A stretch of DNA of 64,000 bases from Flavobacterium xinjiangense (GTDB lineage Bacteria; Bacteroidota; Bacteroidia; Flavobacteriales; Flavobacteriaceae), in contig NZ_FRCL01000001.1 of assembly GCF_900142885.1 (NCBI RefSeq), positions 228,311-292,310 on the forward strand, given 5' to 3'. The notes under the pieces are model-generated. The model did not search any database. It was not told the origin of the DNA and worked only from the letters and a program-made list of their open reading frames with translations. Shown piece after piece: positions 19,892 through 28,467 of this stretch (positions are counted from its first letter, which is position 1; each line of letters begins with the position of its first letter). A program made the translations under genes and the position numbers.

Positions 19892-19985
19892 AATATTAAC
19901 ATTTTTACATTGATTTTCAGTTATTTACAGAATTTATTTATTAAATTTACTATCCAAAATTTAAACAACACTAAAAATTAAAACT

Positions 19986-20615
19986 ATGATTAAAGTATGC
20001 TTAGCAGACAACTATCCCGTAGTGCATTTTGGAGTAAAATCTTACTTTAAGGATCACGCAGAAATATCAATTGTTGCCAATGTGGGGAATTTTTTGATGG
20101 TTCGGGATATACTCCTTACCAAGGACATTGATGTATTAATATTAGACCTGGAATTGGAAGGTCTTTCGAGCATTTTTGAAGTTAAAAATGTGTTGAAAAA
20201 CTTCCCAAAAACTAAAATTATTATTTTCAGTGGTCTTTCAGAACAAATTTATGCACCTAATGCTATAAAAGCTGGTGTTTCTGGATTTATTCACAAAAAA
20301 GAAAAACTAGAAACTTTAGGCATTTCGATTATTAAAGTCCATCAAGGAAAAATAATCATGAATGAAACAGTTAAGAAAAACTTGGCATTAATTGCAAAAC
20401 AAAGCAAGAGCGAACGATTATATCGAAAGCTTTCTAATCGTGAAGTAGAAGTTTTACGCTATTTAAGTGATGGAAAAAAGAATCATGAGATTGCGGAAAT
20501 TTTAAATCTTAACGAAAAAACAATTAGTACGTATAAATTACGTCTATTGACAAAATTAAATGTTACTAATTTAGTTGATTTAGTCAATAAAGCGAAAACA
20601 TTAGAAATAGTTTAG
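19986..20615 (+). CDS. NarL/FixJ-type response regulator (orphan)
   Basis: This is a two-domain regulator of 209 residues. The receiver domain (about 1-120) has the phospho-acceptor Asp54 in LILDLEL, a switch Ser in FSGLS and the conserved Lys in FIHKK. The first acidic position is Asp8, but the next is Asn where Asp or Glu is usual. A LuxR-type helix-turn-helix at about 145-205 reads LSNREVEVLRYLSDG then NEKTISTYKLRL. No histidine kinase is adjacent, so the signal is unknown. It converges on dnaG with one base between the stops. Confidence 0.88.
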   Translation: MIKVCLADNYPVVHFGVKSYFKDHAEISIVANVGNFLMVRDILLTKDIDVLILDLELEGLSSIFEVKNVLKNFPKTKIIIFSGLSEQIYAPNAIKAGVSGFIHKKEKLETLGISIIKVHQGKIIMNETVKKNLALIAKQSKSERLYRKLSNREVEVLRYLSDGKKNHEIAEILNLNEKTISTYKLRLLTKLNVTNLVDLVNKAKTLEIV

Positions 20616-20616
20616 T

Positions 20617-22593
20617 TTAGTAATACCTAGACATTACTCTTCCTAGTTTTTTTGAAAATGAATGAATTAATGTGTTGTAATCCATCGTCAAAGATAAAGG
20701 CTCTGTATTATCTGAATCCGGTTCAGATGATAGAGAGCTTTTTAGTTCGTCAATTATTTTCCCCACTAGATACCAACGCATAGTTAGAATCGTTTCAGAT
20801 ACATTTTGACTAATTGTCTCACTTTTAGACTTTGGAAAAATATTTTGTCCTTCCCAGTTGTGCAATACGACTCTTTCATCTTCCATCAAAATATCCGTAA
20901 CTTCCTGTGCAAAATCAGGTTGCAAATGCATTAAATATTTTTCTAAACTAAAGTTTTCATTCTGATGGTAGAAATTTATCAGATCATTAAAAATAGCTCT
21001 AAACAAAGGATTAGCAAGCTCTACCTCATCTTCCTGCAGGCTCAAATAGATTCTCTGATATACTTTATAATCTTTTTTTTCAATAACATTTTCGATTTCC
21101 CCTTCCTCGTTTGTTCTCAAAAAAGCATCTTCAAACTCTTCTGTTTTATTTCCATATAACAAAAGAATCTCAATAATTTTACGTTCCAATCGATATAAAA
21201 CATCTACTTTCTCTGCATCAATTGGATTTTCATTTTTGACAACTTCAAAAGCTTGTTGTTCCTGTTTTTGTTTTTTACCAACTTCAGAAACATCTTTTTG
21301 AACTAATTGCGCCAAGGTGCTTTGCAAAACCTGCTCCGAAATATCCATAATTCTCGAACATTCCTGAATGTAAATCTCTCGTTGAATTCTATCCGGAATC
21401 TTGGAAATACTCACTACCATATCCCTGATTAAATCCGCTTTTTTGATCGGATCATTCTTGGCTTCATTCATTAAAAGCGACGCTTTGAACTGAATAAAAT
21501 CCTTGGCATTATTCTCGAGATATAAAACTAAATCATCATACGATGTTTTTTTAGCAAAACTGTCCGGATCTTCACCATCAGGAAAAGTACACACTTTTAC
21601 ATTCATCCCTTCCTCAAGAATCAAATCGATTCCACGGATAGAAGCTCGTAAACCTGCAGCATCACCATCAAAAAGCACCGTAATATTCTTTGTTAATCTA
21701 TTTATCAATCGAATTTGATCCGGTGTCAGAGCAGTTCCCGAAGAACTAACGACATTCTCAATTCCGGATTGATTGAATTGAATCACATCCGTATATCCTT
21801 CTACCAAATAACAATTATTCAATTTCGCAATAGATTGTTTGGCTTGAAAAATACCATACAACACTTTGCTTTTATGGTAAATTTCACTTTCGGGAGAATT
21901 AAGGTATTTGGCTGCTTTTTTATCATTGGTAAGAATCCGACCTCCAAAACCTAGCACTCTTCCTGACATACTTTCTATAGGAAACATAACACGTCCTTTG
22001 AACCTGTCGAACGGCCTGTCATCTCTGGGAATTGTGAGACCTGTACTTTCCAGAAACTCTAATTTATACCCTTTGCCTAATGCTTCTTTCGTAAAAGCAT
22101 CCCAGCTTTCAGGCGAATATCCTAAACTAAATTTCTTAATGGTGTCATTACTAAATCCTCTTTCTTTAAAATAAGAATACCCAATTGCTTTGCCTTCTTC
22201 CGAATTAAAAAGGGTGTTATGAAAATAGGTTTTTGCAAACTCAGAAACCAAATACATACTTTCCCGAACATCTGTAATGGCTTTCTCTTCATCGCTTTGC
22301 TCCGTTTCTTCTATTTCGATATTGTATTTTTTAGCTAAATATCGAATAGCTTCTGGATACGTAAAATGGGAGTGTTCCATTAAGAAAGCCACAGAATTTC
22401 CACCTTTTCCAGAACTGAAATCTTTCCAAATTCCCTTTGCCGGCGAAACCATGAACGATGGAGAACGCTCTTCAGAAAAAGGACTTAATCCCTTGAAGTT
22501 ACTTCCTGCACGTTTTAAGTTTACGAAATCACCGATAACCTCCTCTACTCGAGCAGTTTCGAAAACAGTATCTATAGTGGCTTTTGAAATCAA
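20617..22593 (-). CDS. dnaG: DNA primase DnaG without zinc ligands
   Basis: This enzyme synthesises RNA primers at the replication fork. The N-terminal zinc-ribbon region (31-65) has the normal fold pattern, but the four ligand positions are Ser37, Ser40, Asp58 and Ser61 instead of C, H, C, C. The catalytic TOPRIM core is intact: YLVEGYTDVI, then LFDGDAAGLRAS. The C-terminal region (about 440-658) would bind the DnaB helicase. Total length is 658. The stop is one base from the convergent regulator, leaving no room for a terminator. Confidence 0.95.
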   Translation of the reverse strand: MISKATIDTVFETARVEEVIGDFVNLKRAGSNFKGLSPFSEERSPSFMVSPAKGIWKDFSSGKGGNSVAFLMEHSHFTYPEAIRYLAKKYNIEIEETEQSDEEKAITDVRESMYLVSEFAKTYFHNTLFNSEEGKAIGYSYFKERGFSNDTIKKFSLGYSPESWDAFTKEALGKGYKLEFLESTGLTIPRDDRPFDRFKGRVMFPIESMSGRVLGFGGRILTNDKKAAKYLNSPESEIYHKSKVLYGIFQAKQSIAKLNNCYLVEGYTDVIQFNQSGIENVVSSSGTALTPDQIRLINRLTKNITVLFDGDAAGLRASIRGIDLILEEGMNVKVCTFPDGEDPDSFAKKTSYDDLVLYLENNAKDFIQFKASLLMNEAKNDPIKKADLIRDMVVSISKIPDRIQREIYIQECSRIMDISEQVLQSTLAQLVQKDVSEVGKKQKQEQQAFEVVKNENPIDAEKVDVLYRLERKIIEILLLYGNKTEEFEDAFLRTNEEGEIENVIEKKDYKVYQRIYLSLQEDEVELANPLFRAIFNDLINFYHQNENFSLEKYLMHLQPDFAQEVTDILMEDERVVLHNWEGQNIFPKSKSETISQNVSETILTMRWYLVGKIIDELKSSLSSEPDSDNTEPLSLTMDYNTLIHSFSKKLGRVMSRYY

Positions 22594-22649
22594 TTTAATT
22601 TTGGGTCAAAGTTATAAAGGTTCAAAGTTACAAAGTTTTTGAATATATA

Positions 22650-22682
22650 AACCCTTTCAAAGTTTGAAACTCTAAAAGGGTT
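22650..22682 (-). terminator. Terminator after the sigma/OMP operon
   Basis: AACCCTTT and AAAGGGTT form an eight-base stem with a 17-base loop about 25 bases past the stop of the outer-membrane protein gene. The T run is weak, so confidence is moderate. Confidence 0.5.
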
Positions 22683-22706
22683 CTTAAAAAACTAACCAAA
22701 CAAATT

Positions 22707-23747
22707 TTAATTTAAATCAAAACGCAATCCTAAGGAAACATTGTTTTGTTTCACTGCATTATCTTTAAACAAAGGATTCAAGTCATATTTCAAGTACAAG
22801 CTTGTTTCTTTGTAACCAATATAAGTGCTCAAACCATAAATAAAATTAGTCGTATTGAAATCTCCTCTGGTTTTTTCTATAGCTTTTAGATTGTTATCAT
22901 CGTATTTGAGAATTTGTTTTGATTTCAAATTGATTCCCGCATAACCCCCTATTCCCAAACGGAAACTATTATGCGTTCTAAAAAAAGGTTTTCCAGCGGA
23001 ATCTCTTTTACCTGAAAAATCAAATTCTAAATGAACCGGCACCACTAAATATACATTTCTAAAACGGGAGTCTTTCAAATTTATCGCATTGACAACTAAA
23101 TCAGTTTGATTGCCATTTACTGTAAAACTACGATTTTCTGTAGGACGTAAATTATTATACATTAGTGACAAACCATATTTAACGTGTAAAAAGTTGTCAT
23201 TTTTTAAAATTCTACTGTTATAGCTAACACCCAATTCGTAGAAATGCGAACCTAGAAATCTATAATCCGAATCTTCTAACTTGCTATCCGTAATTAAATT
23301 ATTTAACCCTGCGGCCAATACAAATTGAGAAGTTGTTCTTTTTTCGCTTTGAATACTATCCTTATCTTTGTCTCTATTTTTATTTTTTCGGAAGGTAAAA
23401 CTGTATCGTTTTGTAGAATCTTGCTCCTTAATTTTTCCATCCACTTTCTCCTGCACTAAATTCTTCAGTTCCTCTTGAGCAACTGCAACTTTATTCTCAA
23501 TAATTGTTGCTCTTGCCTGCGCCAATTGTTGTTTTTTGAAATCGGCTTGCTCTTTAGTAAGTGTTCCTTTTTCTAACTGAACATTAACTTCCTCGACTTC
23601 TATTTTCAAGGCGGCTTTTTCTTCTTTTGTAATGGTTTCAATTCTTGACGCAATAGTTTTTGCACGTTTTTCAAATGTTTGCTGCCCAAGCATTTTACTG
23701 GCTAAAAGACATAATAGTAGTGCTAAGTAAATCGTAAAATTTCTCAT
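22707..23747 (-). CDS. Outer-membrane beta-barrel protein with coiled-coil N-terminus
   Basis: This is an exported 346-residue protein with a cleavable signal at about 1-22 (ALLLCLLASKMLGQ), then a highly charged helical, probably coiled-coil, region at about 25-115. From about 140 there are alternating amphipathic strands typical of a small porin-like barrel (YELGVSYNSRIL, LHVKYGLSLMYN, NVSLGLRFDLN). Third in an operon behind an ECF sigma factor and a membrane protein, it is a likely target or sensor arm of that regulatory unit (inference). The ligand is unknown. Confidence 0.8.
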   Translation of the reverse strand: MRNFTIYLALLLCLLASKMLGQQTFEKRAKTIASRIETITKEEKAALKIEVEEVNVQLEKGTLTKEQADFKKQQLAQARATIIENKVAVAQEELKNLVQEKVDGKIKEQDSTKRYSFTFRKNKNRDKDKDSIQSEKRTTSQFVLAAGLNNLITDSKLEDSDYRFLGSHFYELGVSYNSRILKNDNFLHVKYGLSLMYNNLRPTENRSFTVNGNQTDLVVNAINLKDSRFRNVYLVVPVHLEFDFSGKRDSAGKPFFRTHNSFRLGIGGYAGINLKSKQILKYDDNNLKAIEKTRGDFNTTNFIYGLSTYIGYKETSLYLKYDLNPLFKDNAVKQNNVSLGLRFDLN

Positions 23748-23779
23748 AGTGTTTTGATTTTAAAGATGATTGATGATTT

Positions 23780-24493
23780 TTATTCTAAGTTGCGATTGGC
23801 TAAAGCTACTTTTACTGTTTGGTAATTCTTACCTACCTTATTGATTACTTTCTCTCGAAAGGAAAGCTCTAGTTCTCCATCTACCTGCGAGAGTAAATTA
23901 CTGGCATTTACATGTACAACTGGTTTTGGGTTCAAATGATTTTCCTTTTTCGAAGAATTTTCAACAGCTGCCAGTAGTTCGTCAACTGAATCAGTGTTCA
24001 TTTGTTGTTTGATTGATTTTTGTTCTGTTTTTTGATTATTGATTGAAACTTCTACTACTTGATTTAGATCTGAATTATTTTTAGGGAGTATGTCTGTTGA
24101 TTTTTCTGATTTTTTTTCGGCTTTAGCCAAATTATTTTGTTCAACTACATCTTCCGTATCCTCCACCTGAGGATCAGGAGTTAGAGTATTTAAAGGCGTC
24201 TTACTATTATTTTTTATCCCCGAATTCTGGATCACAACTTCATTGTTTTGTTTTCCAATTTCATTTTTATTTTGACTGAAATAAACTGTCCCAACTAATA
24301 AAAACCCTAAAATACTTGCAGCAATATACATCCATCGAAACTTCACTTTTGGTTTTTGCTTCGCCTGTTCGATATTGCTCGGGTCAGCAGCCGTAAGCAT
24401 TGCATCGAGTCTGTCCCAAGCCATTTCTGATGGCATAATCTCCCGAGAATTCAATTGCTCTTTAATCTGAGTTTCTATTTTATTCGGTTCCAT
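23780..24493 (-). CDS. Probable membrane anti-sigma factor
   Basis: This is a 237-residue single-pass protein. The cytoplasmic N-terminus (1-50) includes MAWDRLDAMLTAAD, similar in position to short anti-sigma helices of Bacteroidetes. A membrane segment at about 52-69 follows, then a polar Asn/Lys-rich periplasmic linker. The gene overlaps the ECF sigma factor by 14 bases, and that coupling is the main ground for the call; no zinc anti-sigma motif is present. The C-terminal region (about 205-237) is more ordered. Confidence 0.72.
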   Translation of the reverse strand: MEPNKIETQIKEQLNSREIMPSEMAWDRLDAMLTAADPSNIEQAKQKPKVKFRWMYIAASILGFLLVGTVYFSQNKNEIGKQNNEVVIQNSGIKNNSKTPLNTLTPDPQVEDTEDVVEQNNLAKAEKKSEKSTDILPKNNSDLNQVVEVSINNQKTEQKSIKQQMNTDSVDELLAAVENSSKKENHLNPKPVVHVNASNLLSQVDGELELSFREKVINKVGKNYQTVKVALANRNLE

Positions 24494-25040
24494 ACTCGTA
24501 ATTTTTTAAGGTATTAATCTGTCCTTGCAGCATTTTCCTGGCATGTGATAATTGCGATTTTGATGTTCCTTCCTTAATCCCTAACATACTGGCAATTTCA
24601 TGATGTTTAAATCCTTCAATAGCATATAAATTGAAAACCATTTTATACCCATCCGGCAAACTATCAATCAAAAATTGGATATCGTCTATTGAAAATTGGC
24701 TTTCAGTATTATTGAAACTTTCTTCAAAATAAGTTTCATCTTCAACGTATTTCAGCTTTTTCTCAACTCGGATAAAAGAAATACATTCGTTCACCATAAT
24801 TCTTCTAATCCAACCTTCAAAACTTCCTTTGTGTTGAAAATTTTTCAAGTTGGTAAACACTTTCATAAAAGCAGTAATCATGATATCTTCGGCCTGATGA
24901 ATATCTTTTACGTACTGGCGGCAAACGCTTAACATTTTTGGAGAAAACTGGGTATAAATCTTCTGTTGCGCCTGCCGATTACTTCCGACAGCTAACCGGA
25001 TCAATTCATTTTCCTCCTGATGTAAGTTGATTACTTTCAA
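24480..25040 (-). CDS. ECF-type RNA polymerase sigma factor
   Basis: This is an extracytoplasmic-function sigma-70 of 186 residues. Region 2 (about 25-95) contains DIMITAFMKVFTNL and GWIRRIMVNECI. Region 4 (about 125-180) has LPDGYKMVFNLYAIEGFKHHEIASML, a typical sigma-4 helix-turn-helix. It overlaps the downstream membrane-protein gene by 14 bases. It is preceded by a GCAACC-16 bp-CGTCTA promoter of the type ECF factors recognise, so positive autoregulation is likely. Confidence 0.92.
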   Translation of the reverse strand: MKVINLHQEENELIRLAVGSNRQAQQKIYTQFSPKMLSVCRQYVKDIHQAEDIMITAFMKVFTNLKNFQHKGSFEGWIRRIMVNECISFIRVEKKLKYVEDETYFEESFNNTESQFSIDDIQFLIDSLPDGYKMVFNLYAIEGFKHHEIASMLGIKEGTSKSQLSHARKMLQGQINTLKNYEYGTE

Positions 25041-25067
25041 AATATTTATAAAGTGTTTCTATTAGCA

Positions 25068-25095
25068 TAGACGATTAACATTGCAAAAAGGTTGC
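25068..25095 (-). promoter_or_regulatory. ECF-type promoter upstream of the sigma factor
   Basis: On the minus strand GCAACC (25095-25090) and CGTCTA (25073-25068) are separated by 16 bases, the AAC/CGT pattern of ECF-dependent promoters. It is unlike the TAnnTTTG promoters elsewhere in the window. The predicted start lies about 20 bases before the sigma-factor ATG. Confidence 0.65.
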
Positions 25096-25189
25096 ATCGC
25101 AATTTAAAAAAAATGAAGTTTTATCGTTCGAAAACCAAAAAAGCCTGAAAAACCAATGGTTAATGAAGGAAAAATATTTTAAAAAAAAA

Positions 25190-26167
25190 TTATTTTTTTC
25201 TTTCAATAACATAGTTAACCATTAAAATCAATGCGTCTTTAAACTCAGAATGTGGATAATTATTTAAAAGTAAAAGTGCCTCTTGCTGGAATTCTACCAT
25301 TTTTTGTTCGGCATAAAGCAAACCATTATTGTCTTTTACAAAAGCAATAACCTCTTTCACGCGTTTTTTATCTTTATTGTGGTTTTTAATGGAGTTAATT
25401 AACCAGCTTTTTTCTTTGGAAGTACACGTATTCAAAACATGAATAAGCGGCAAAGTCATCTTTTGTTCCTTGATGTCAATTCCGGTTGGTTTTCCAATGG
25501 CTTCATCCGTATAGTCGAATAAATCATCTTTTATCTGAAAAGCCATACCAATCAGTTCACCAAATTTGCGCATGTTCTCTACCTGGACTTCATCTTCAAT
25601 AACGGATTTTGCACCAAGAGCACAACAGGCAGCAATAAGTGTAGCTGTCTTTTTTCGAATGATTTCATAGTAGATATCTTCTGTGATGTCAAGTCTTCGG
25701 GCTTTTTCTATTTGGAGCAATTCACCTTCGCTCATTTCGCGAACTGCAACAGAAATAATTCGTAGCAAATCGAAATCCCCATTGTCAATGGAAAGCAACA
25801 AGCCTTTAGACAACAAATAATCCCCTACAAGGACGGCAATTTTATTTTTCCAAAGTGCGTTGATAGAGAAAAAACCTCTTCGACGATTGCTATCATCAAC
25901 TACATCATCATGAACTAAAGTAGCGGTATGAATAAGTTCAATAACGCACGCTCCGCGATAGGTTCTTTCGTTTACACTTCCTTCGGAAACCATTTTGGCC
26001 GTCAGAAAAACAAACATTGGACGCATTTGCTTCCCTTTTCTATTAACGATATAGTACGTGATTCTGTTGAGTAAAGCCACTTGTGAAGTCATCGATTCGT
26101 AGAACTTTTTTTCAAAAAGTTCCATTTCATCAAATATGGGCTGCTTTATTTTAGAGGTGACATTCAT
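25190..26167 (-). CDS. All-trans polyprenyl diphosphate synthase
   Basis: This is a class I prenyltransferase of 325 residues that condenses isopentenyl diphosphate onto allylic primers, probably to make the menaquinone side chain. The first aspartate-rich motif is DDVVD at 87-91 with the following RRR, and the second is DDLFD at 214-218. The residues before the first motif determine product length, which I cannot predict. No neighbouring quinone genes are present. Confidence 0.9.
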   Translation of the reverse strand: MNVTSKIKQPIFDEMELFEKKFYESMTSQVALLNRITYYIVNRKGKQMRPMFVFLTAKMVSEGSVNERTYRGACVIELIHTATLVHDDVVDDSNRRRGFFSINALWKNKIAVLVGDYLLSKGLLLSIDNGDFDLLRIISVAVREMSEGELLQIEKARRLDITEDIYYEIIRKKTATLIAACCALGAKSVIEDEVQVENMRKFGELIGMAFQIKDDLFDYTDEAIGKPTGIDIKEQKMTLPLIHVLNTCTSKEKSWLINSIKNHNKDKKRVKEVIAFVKDNNGLLYAEQKMVEFQQEALLLLNNYPHSEFKDALILMVNYVIERKK

Positions 26168-26175
26168 TTAGAATT

Positions 26176-26183
26176 CAAATATA
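26176..26183 (-). promoter_or_regulatory. Predicted -7 box for the polyprenyl synthase
   Basis: TATATTTG on the minus strand matches TAnnTTTG and ends 8 bases before the ATG, predicting an extremely short leader. Confidence 0.55.
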
Positions 26184-26408
26184 CTATTTTTAATAAAAAA
26201 GTCACCTATTTATATTAAGTATGTGTTTTATTGTACAATTCAGGCATTATAATTCATTCTGACTGTCGTGCAAAATTTTAAATTCGTCAATTTCAATTTA
26301 AAAAAATTAATCGTAAGTAAATTTTTTATACATTTAGTGCTTAATTGAGCCCCAATTAAACCTTTTATGCTTTTGCTAATCAAAGCCTTAACCTAAAAAC
26401 CATTTATT

Positions 26409-27290
26409 ATGAAAAAGAAAATTTTATTATTTGGAATGCTTTTGAGTATTGCCACTTTTACAAGTTGTTCTTCAGACTCAAATTCAACTACAGCAGACAC
26501 AGCTGTTACAAGCAATGATGTTGCCGCCAATCAAAGTATGGATAATTCAATCGATGATATCTCGCTTATTGCTGACAATCAGTATGAATTAACCGAAGGC
26601 TCTACAACAGGTAAAATAGTAGGGAATTATTATTCGATTCTACCAACCTGTGCAACAATTAGTGATTTAGGCTCAACGGCTACTGTTAGACTTATAACTA
26701 TTACTTTCGGGACCACAACTAATGCTTGTTTGTTTAGAGGACACTCCGTAAAAGGTCAAATCATTTTGACTCGTACCATTGGAACCTCTTTTCCTAAAAT
26801 AATGACTGTTACTTTTAACAATCTCTATATAAACGATAATAAACTGGATGGAATGTCGACCTGGAAAAGAGAAATGATTGGTGACGGAGTTACTTTACAC
26901 CCTAAGACTACATTTACAATGACAGCTATGACGTTGACTACAAAATCCGGAGTTTATACTCGTAATGGCGATCGAGTAAGAGAAATGACTGCAGGATTCT
27001 CGACCCGTTTAAGCCCAACAGATGATATATATTCAACTTACGGTACATTTACTACCACACATCCAAATGGATCTGTTTTTACGTCTTTAATTGAAGCATC
27101 AACTCCTTTAATCAATAAAACTGCTTGTAATTTACTGCAGGTTCCTATGCCTTTTCCAGTATCCGGCAAATTGAAAATTACAAAAAATTCGCATACTGCA
27201 ACAATTGATTACGGAAACGGTGATTGCGATAATTTAGCCATGCTATCTATTGATGGCGCAGCTGCAACTCCAATTGTCCTGGGTAATTAA
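26409..27290 (+). CDS. Lipoprotein of unknown function
   Basis: I do not recognise this family. The 293-residue protein begins with a lipoprotein signal ending in FTSC (Cys20), then a Ser/Asp-rich linker of about 40 residues. The folded part looks beta-rich and has four further cysteines, in LPTCATI, NACLFRG, TACNLLQ and NGDCDNL, enough for two disulfides. The 240-base upstream gap shows only a weak TACATTTA promoter-like box at 26329. The gene ends at a strong terminator shared with rlmN. A surface or periplasmic role is inferred. Confidence 0.8.
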   Translation: MKKKILLFGMLLSIATFTSCSSDSNSTTADTAVTSNDVAANQSMDNSIDDISLIADNQYELTEGSTTGKIVGNYYSILPTCATISDLGSTATVRLITITFGTTTNACLFRGHSVKGQIILTRTIGTSFPKIMTVTFNNLYINDNKLDGMSTWKREMIGDGVTLHPKTTFTMTAMTLTTKSGVYTRNGDRVREMTAGFSTRLSPTDDIYSTYGTFTTTHPNGSVFTSLIEASTPLINKTACNLLQVPMPFPVSGKLKITKNSHTATIDYGNGDCDNLAMLSIDGAAATPIVLGN

Positions 27291-27314
27291 TTTATAGAAA
27301 GATAAAAACCAAAA

Positions 27315-27345
27315 ATGGAGTTCAATTATGAACTCCATTTTTTTT
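27315..27345. terminator. Bidirectional terminator, lipoprotein gene / rlmN
   Basis: ATGGAGTTCA pairs with TGAACTCCAT, followed by eight T on the plus strand and preceded by five A, so it works for both convergent genes. Confidence 0.85.
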
Positions 27346-28387
27346 ATGCTTCTTTATTTGCTAGTTGCCCGCAGGCAGCATCAATATCTTTACCTCGGCT
27401 TCGGCGCACCTTTACAACAATACCGCTAGTTTCGAGTGCTTTTATATACGCATTAATCGATTCTTCTGAGGCTTGCTGAAATTCGCCATCATCAATGGGG
27501 TTGTATTCTATAAGGTTGACTTTACAAGGAACATATTTACAAAATTTCACTAATGCATCAATAGACTCTTTGTTATCATTGATATCTTTCCAAACCACAT
27601 ATTCGTAGGAGATTTTGCTTTTTGTTTTTCTGTACCAATATTCTAATGATTCGCGTAAATCTGCCAAAGGAAAATTTTCACTGAAAGGCATGATTCGGGA
27701 ACGAATTTCATCTATTGCAGAATGCAGCGAAACAGCCAGTTTAAATTTAACGTCATCATCTGCCAGTTTTTTTATCATTTTTGGCACTCCCGAAGTCGAA
27801 ACCATAATACGTTTTGGCGACATCCCTAAACCTTCCGGAGAAGTAATCATTTCAATCGCTTTTAAAACGTTGTTGTAATTCATAAGCGGTTCTCCCATTC
27901 CCATAAAAACAATATTTGAAAGCGGATGGTTGTAATACAAACGACTTTCTTTATCAATGGCAATTACCTGATCGTAAATTTCAGCTGGTTCCAGATTACG
28001 CATTCTCTTTAATCGTGCTGTGGCACAAAAGTTACAATCTAAACTACAACCTACCTGACTGGATACACAGGCAGTTGTTCGAGTATTCGTAGGAATTAAA
28101 ACCGATTCTACCACTAATCCATCATGCAAACGAACCGCATTTTTGACGGTTCCATCTTCACTTCGCTGCATGGTATCAACTTTAATATGATTGATTACAA
28201 AGTTTGCTTCAAGCATAGAACGTGTTTCCTTTGAAACATTGGTCATATCATCAAAACTGTGTGCGCCTTTGCTCCACAACCATTCATAAACTTGATTCCC
28301 ACGAAAGGATTTGTCGTTATTTGCCACAAAAAACTCACGTAATTGTTCTTTTGATAAGGCTCTTATGTCTTTTTTCTCGATTTGCAT
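27344..28387 (-). CDS. rlmN: Dual-specificity 23S rRNA/tRNA (adenine-C2)-methyltransferase RlmN
   Basis: This radical-SAM enzyme methylates C2 of A2503 in 23S rRNA and A37 in some tRNAs. The iron-sulfur motif CSLDCNFC supplies Cys114, Cys118 and Cys121. The second catalytic cysteine is Cys339 in AACGQLA near the C-terminus. GMGEPLMN is the SAM-binding GGEP-like loop. Its 347 residues match the family. The promoter box lies so close to the ATG that the mRNA may be leaderless. Confidence 0.96.
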   Translation of the reverse strand: MQIEKKDIRALSKEQLREFFVANNDKSFRGNQVYEWLWSKGAHSFDDMTNVSKETRSMLEANFVINHIKVDTMQRSEDGTVKNAVRLHDGLVVESVLIPTNTRTTACVSSQVGCSLDCNFCATARLKRMRNLEPAEIYDQVIAIDKESRLYYNHPLSNIVFMGMGEPLMNYNNVLKAIEMITSPEGLGMSPKRIMVSTSGVPKMIKKLADDDVKFKLAVSLHSAIDEIRSRIMPFSENFPLADLRESLEYWYRKTKSKISYEYVVWKDINDNKESIDALVKFCKYVPCKVNLIEYNPIDDGEFQQASEESINAYIKALETSGIVVKVRRSRGKDIDAACGQLANKEA

Positions 28388-28391
28388 GGTG

Positions 28392-28399
28392 CAAAGTTA
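28392..28399 (-). promoter_or_regulatory. Predicted -7 box for rlmN (leaderless candidate)
   Basis: TAACTTTG on the minus strand ends only 4 bases before the rlmN ATG, so transcription would start at or next to the A of the start codon. Confidence 0.55.
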
Positions 28400-28423
28400 G
28401 TAAGTATTTTGAGGTTTTCGTTA

Positions 28424-28451
28424 TTTGTGAATTTGGTTATTTGTAATTTTG
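28424..28451 (+). promoter_or_regulatory. Predicted promoter for the O-methyltransferase
   Basis: TTTG at 28424-28427 and TAATTTTG at 28444-28451 match both Bacteroidetes promoter boxes with a 16-base spacer, 16 bases before the ATG. Confidence 0.6.
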
Positions 28452-28467
28452 TGAAAAATTTAAAAAA

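Noticed and set aside
22277..22642. A 121-codon plus-strand frame opposite the 5' end of dnaG
   Set aside because: It is a shadow of the conserved primase N-terminus, with no promoter or family resemblance.
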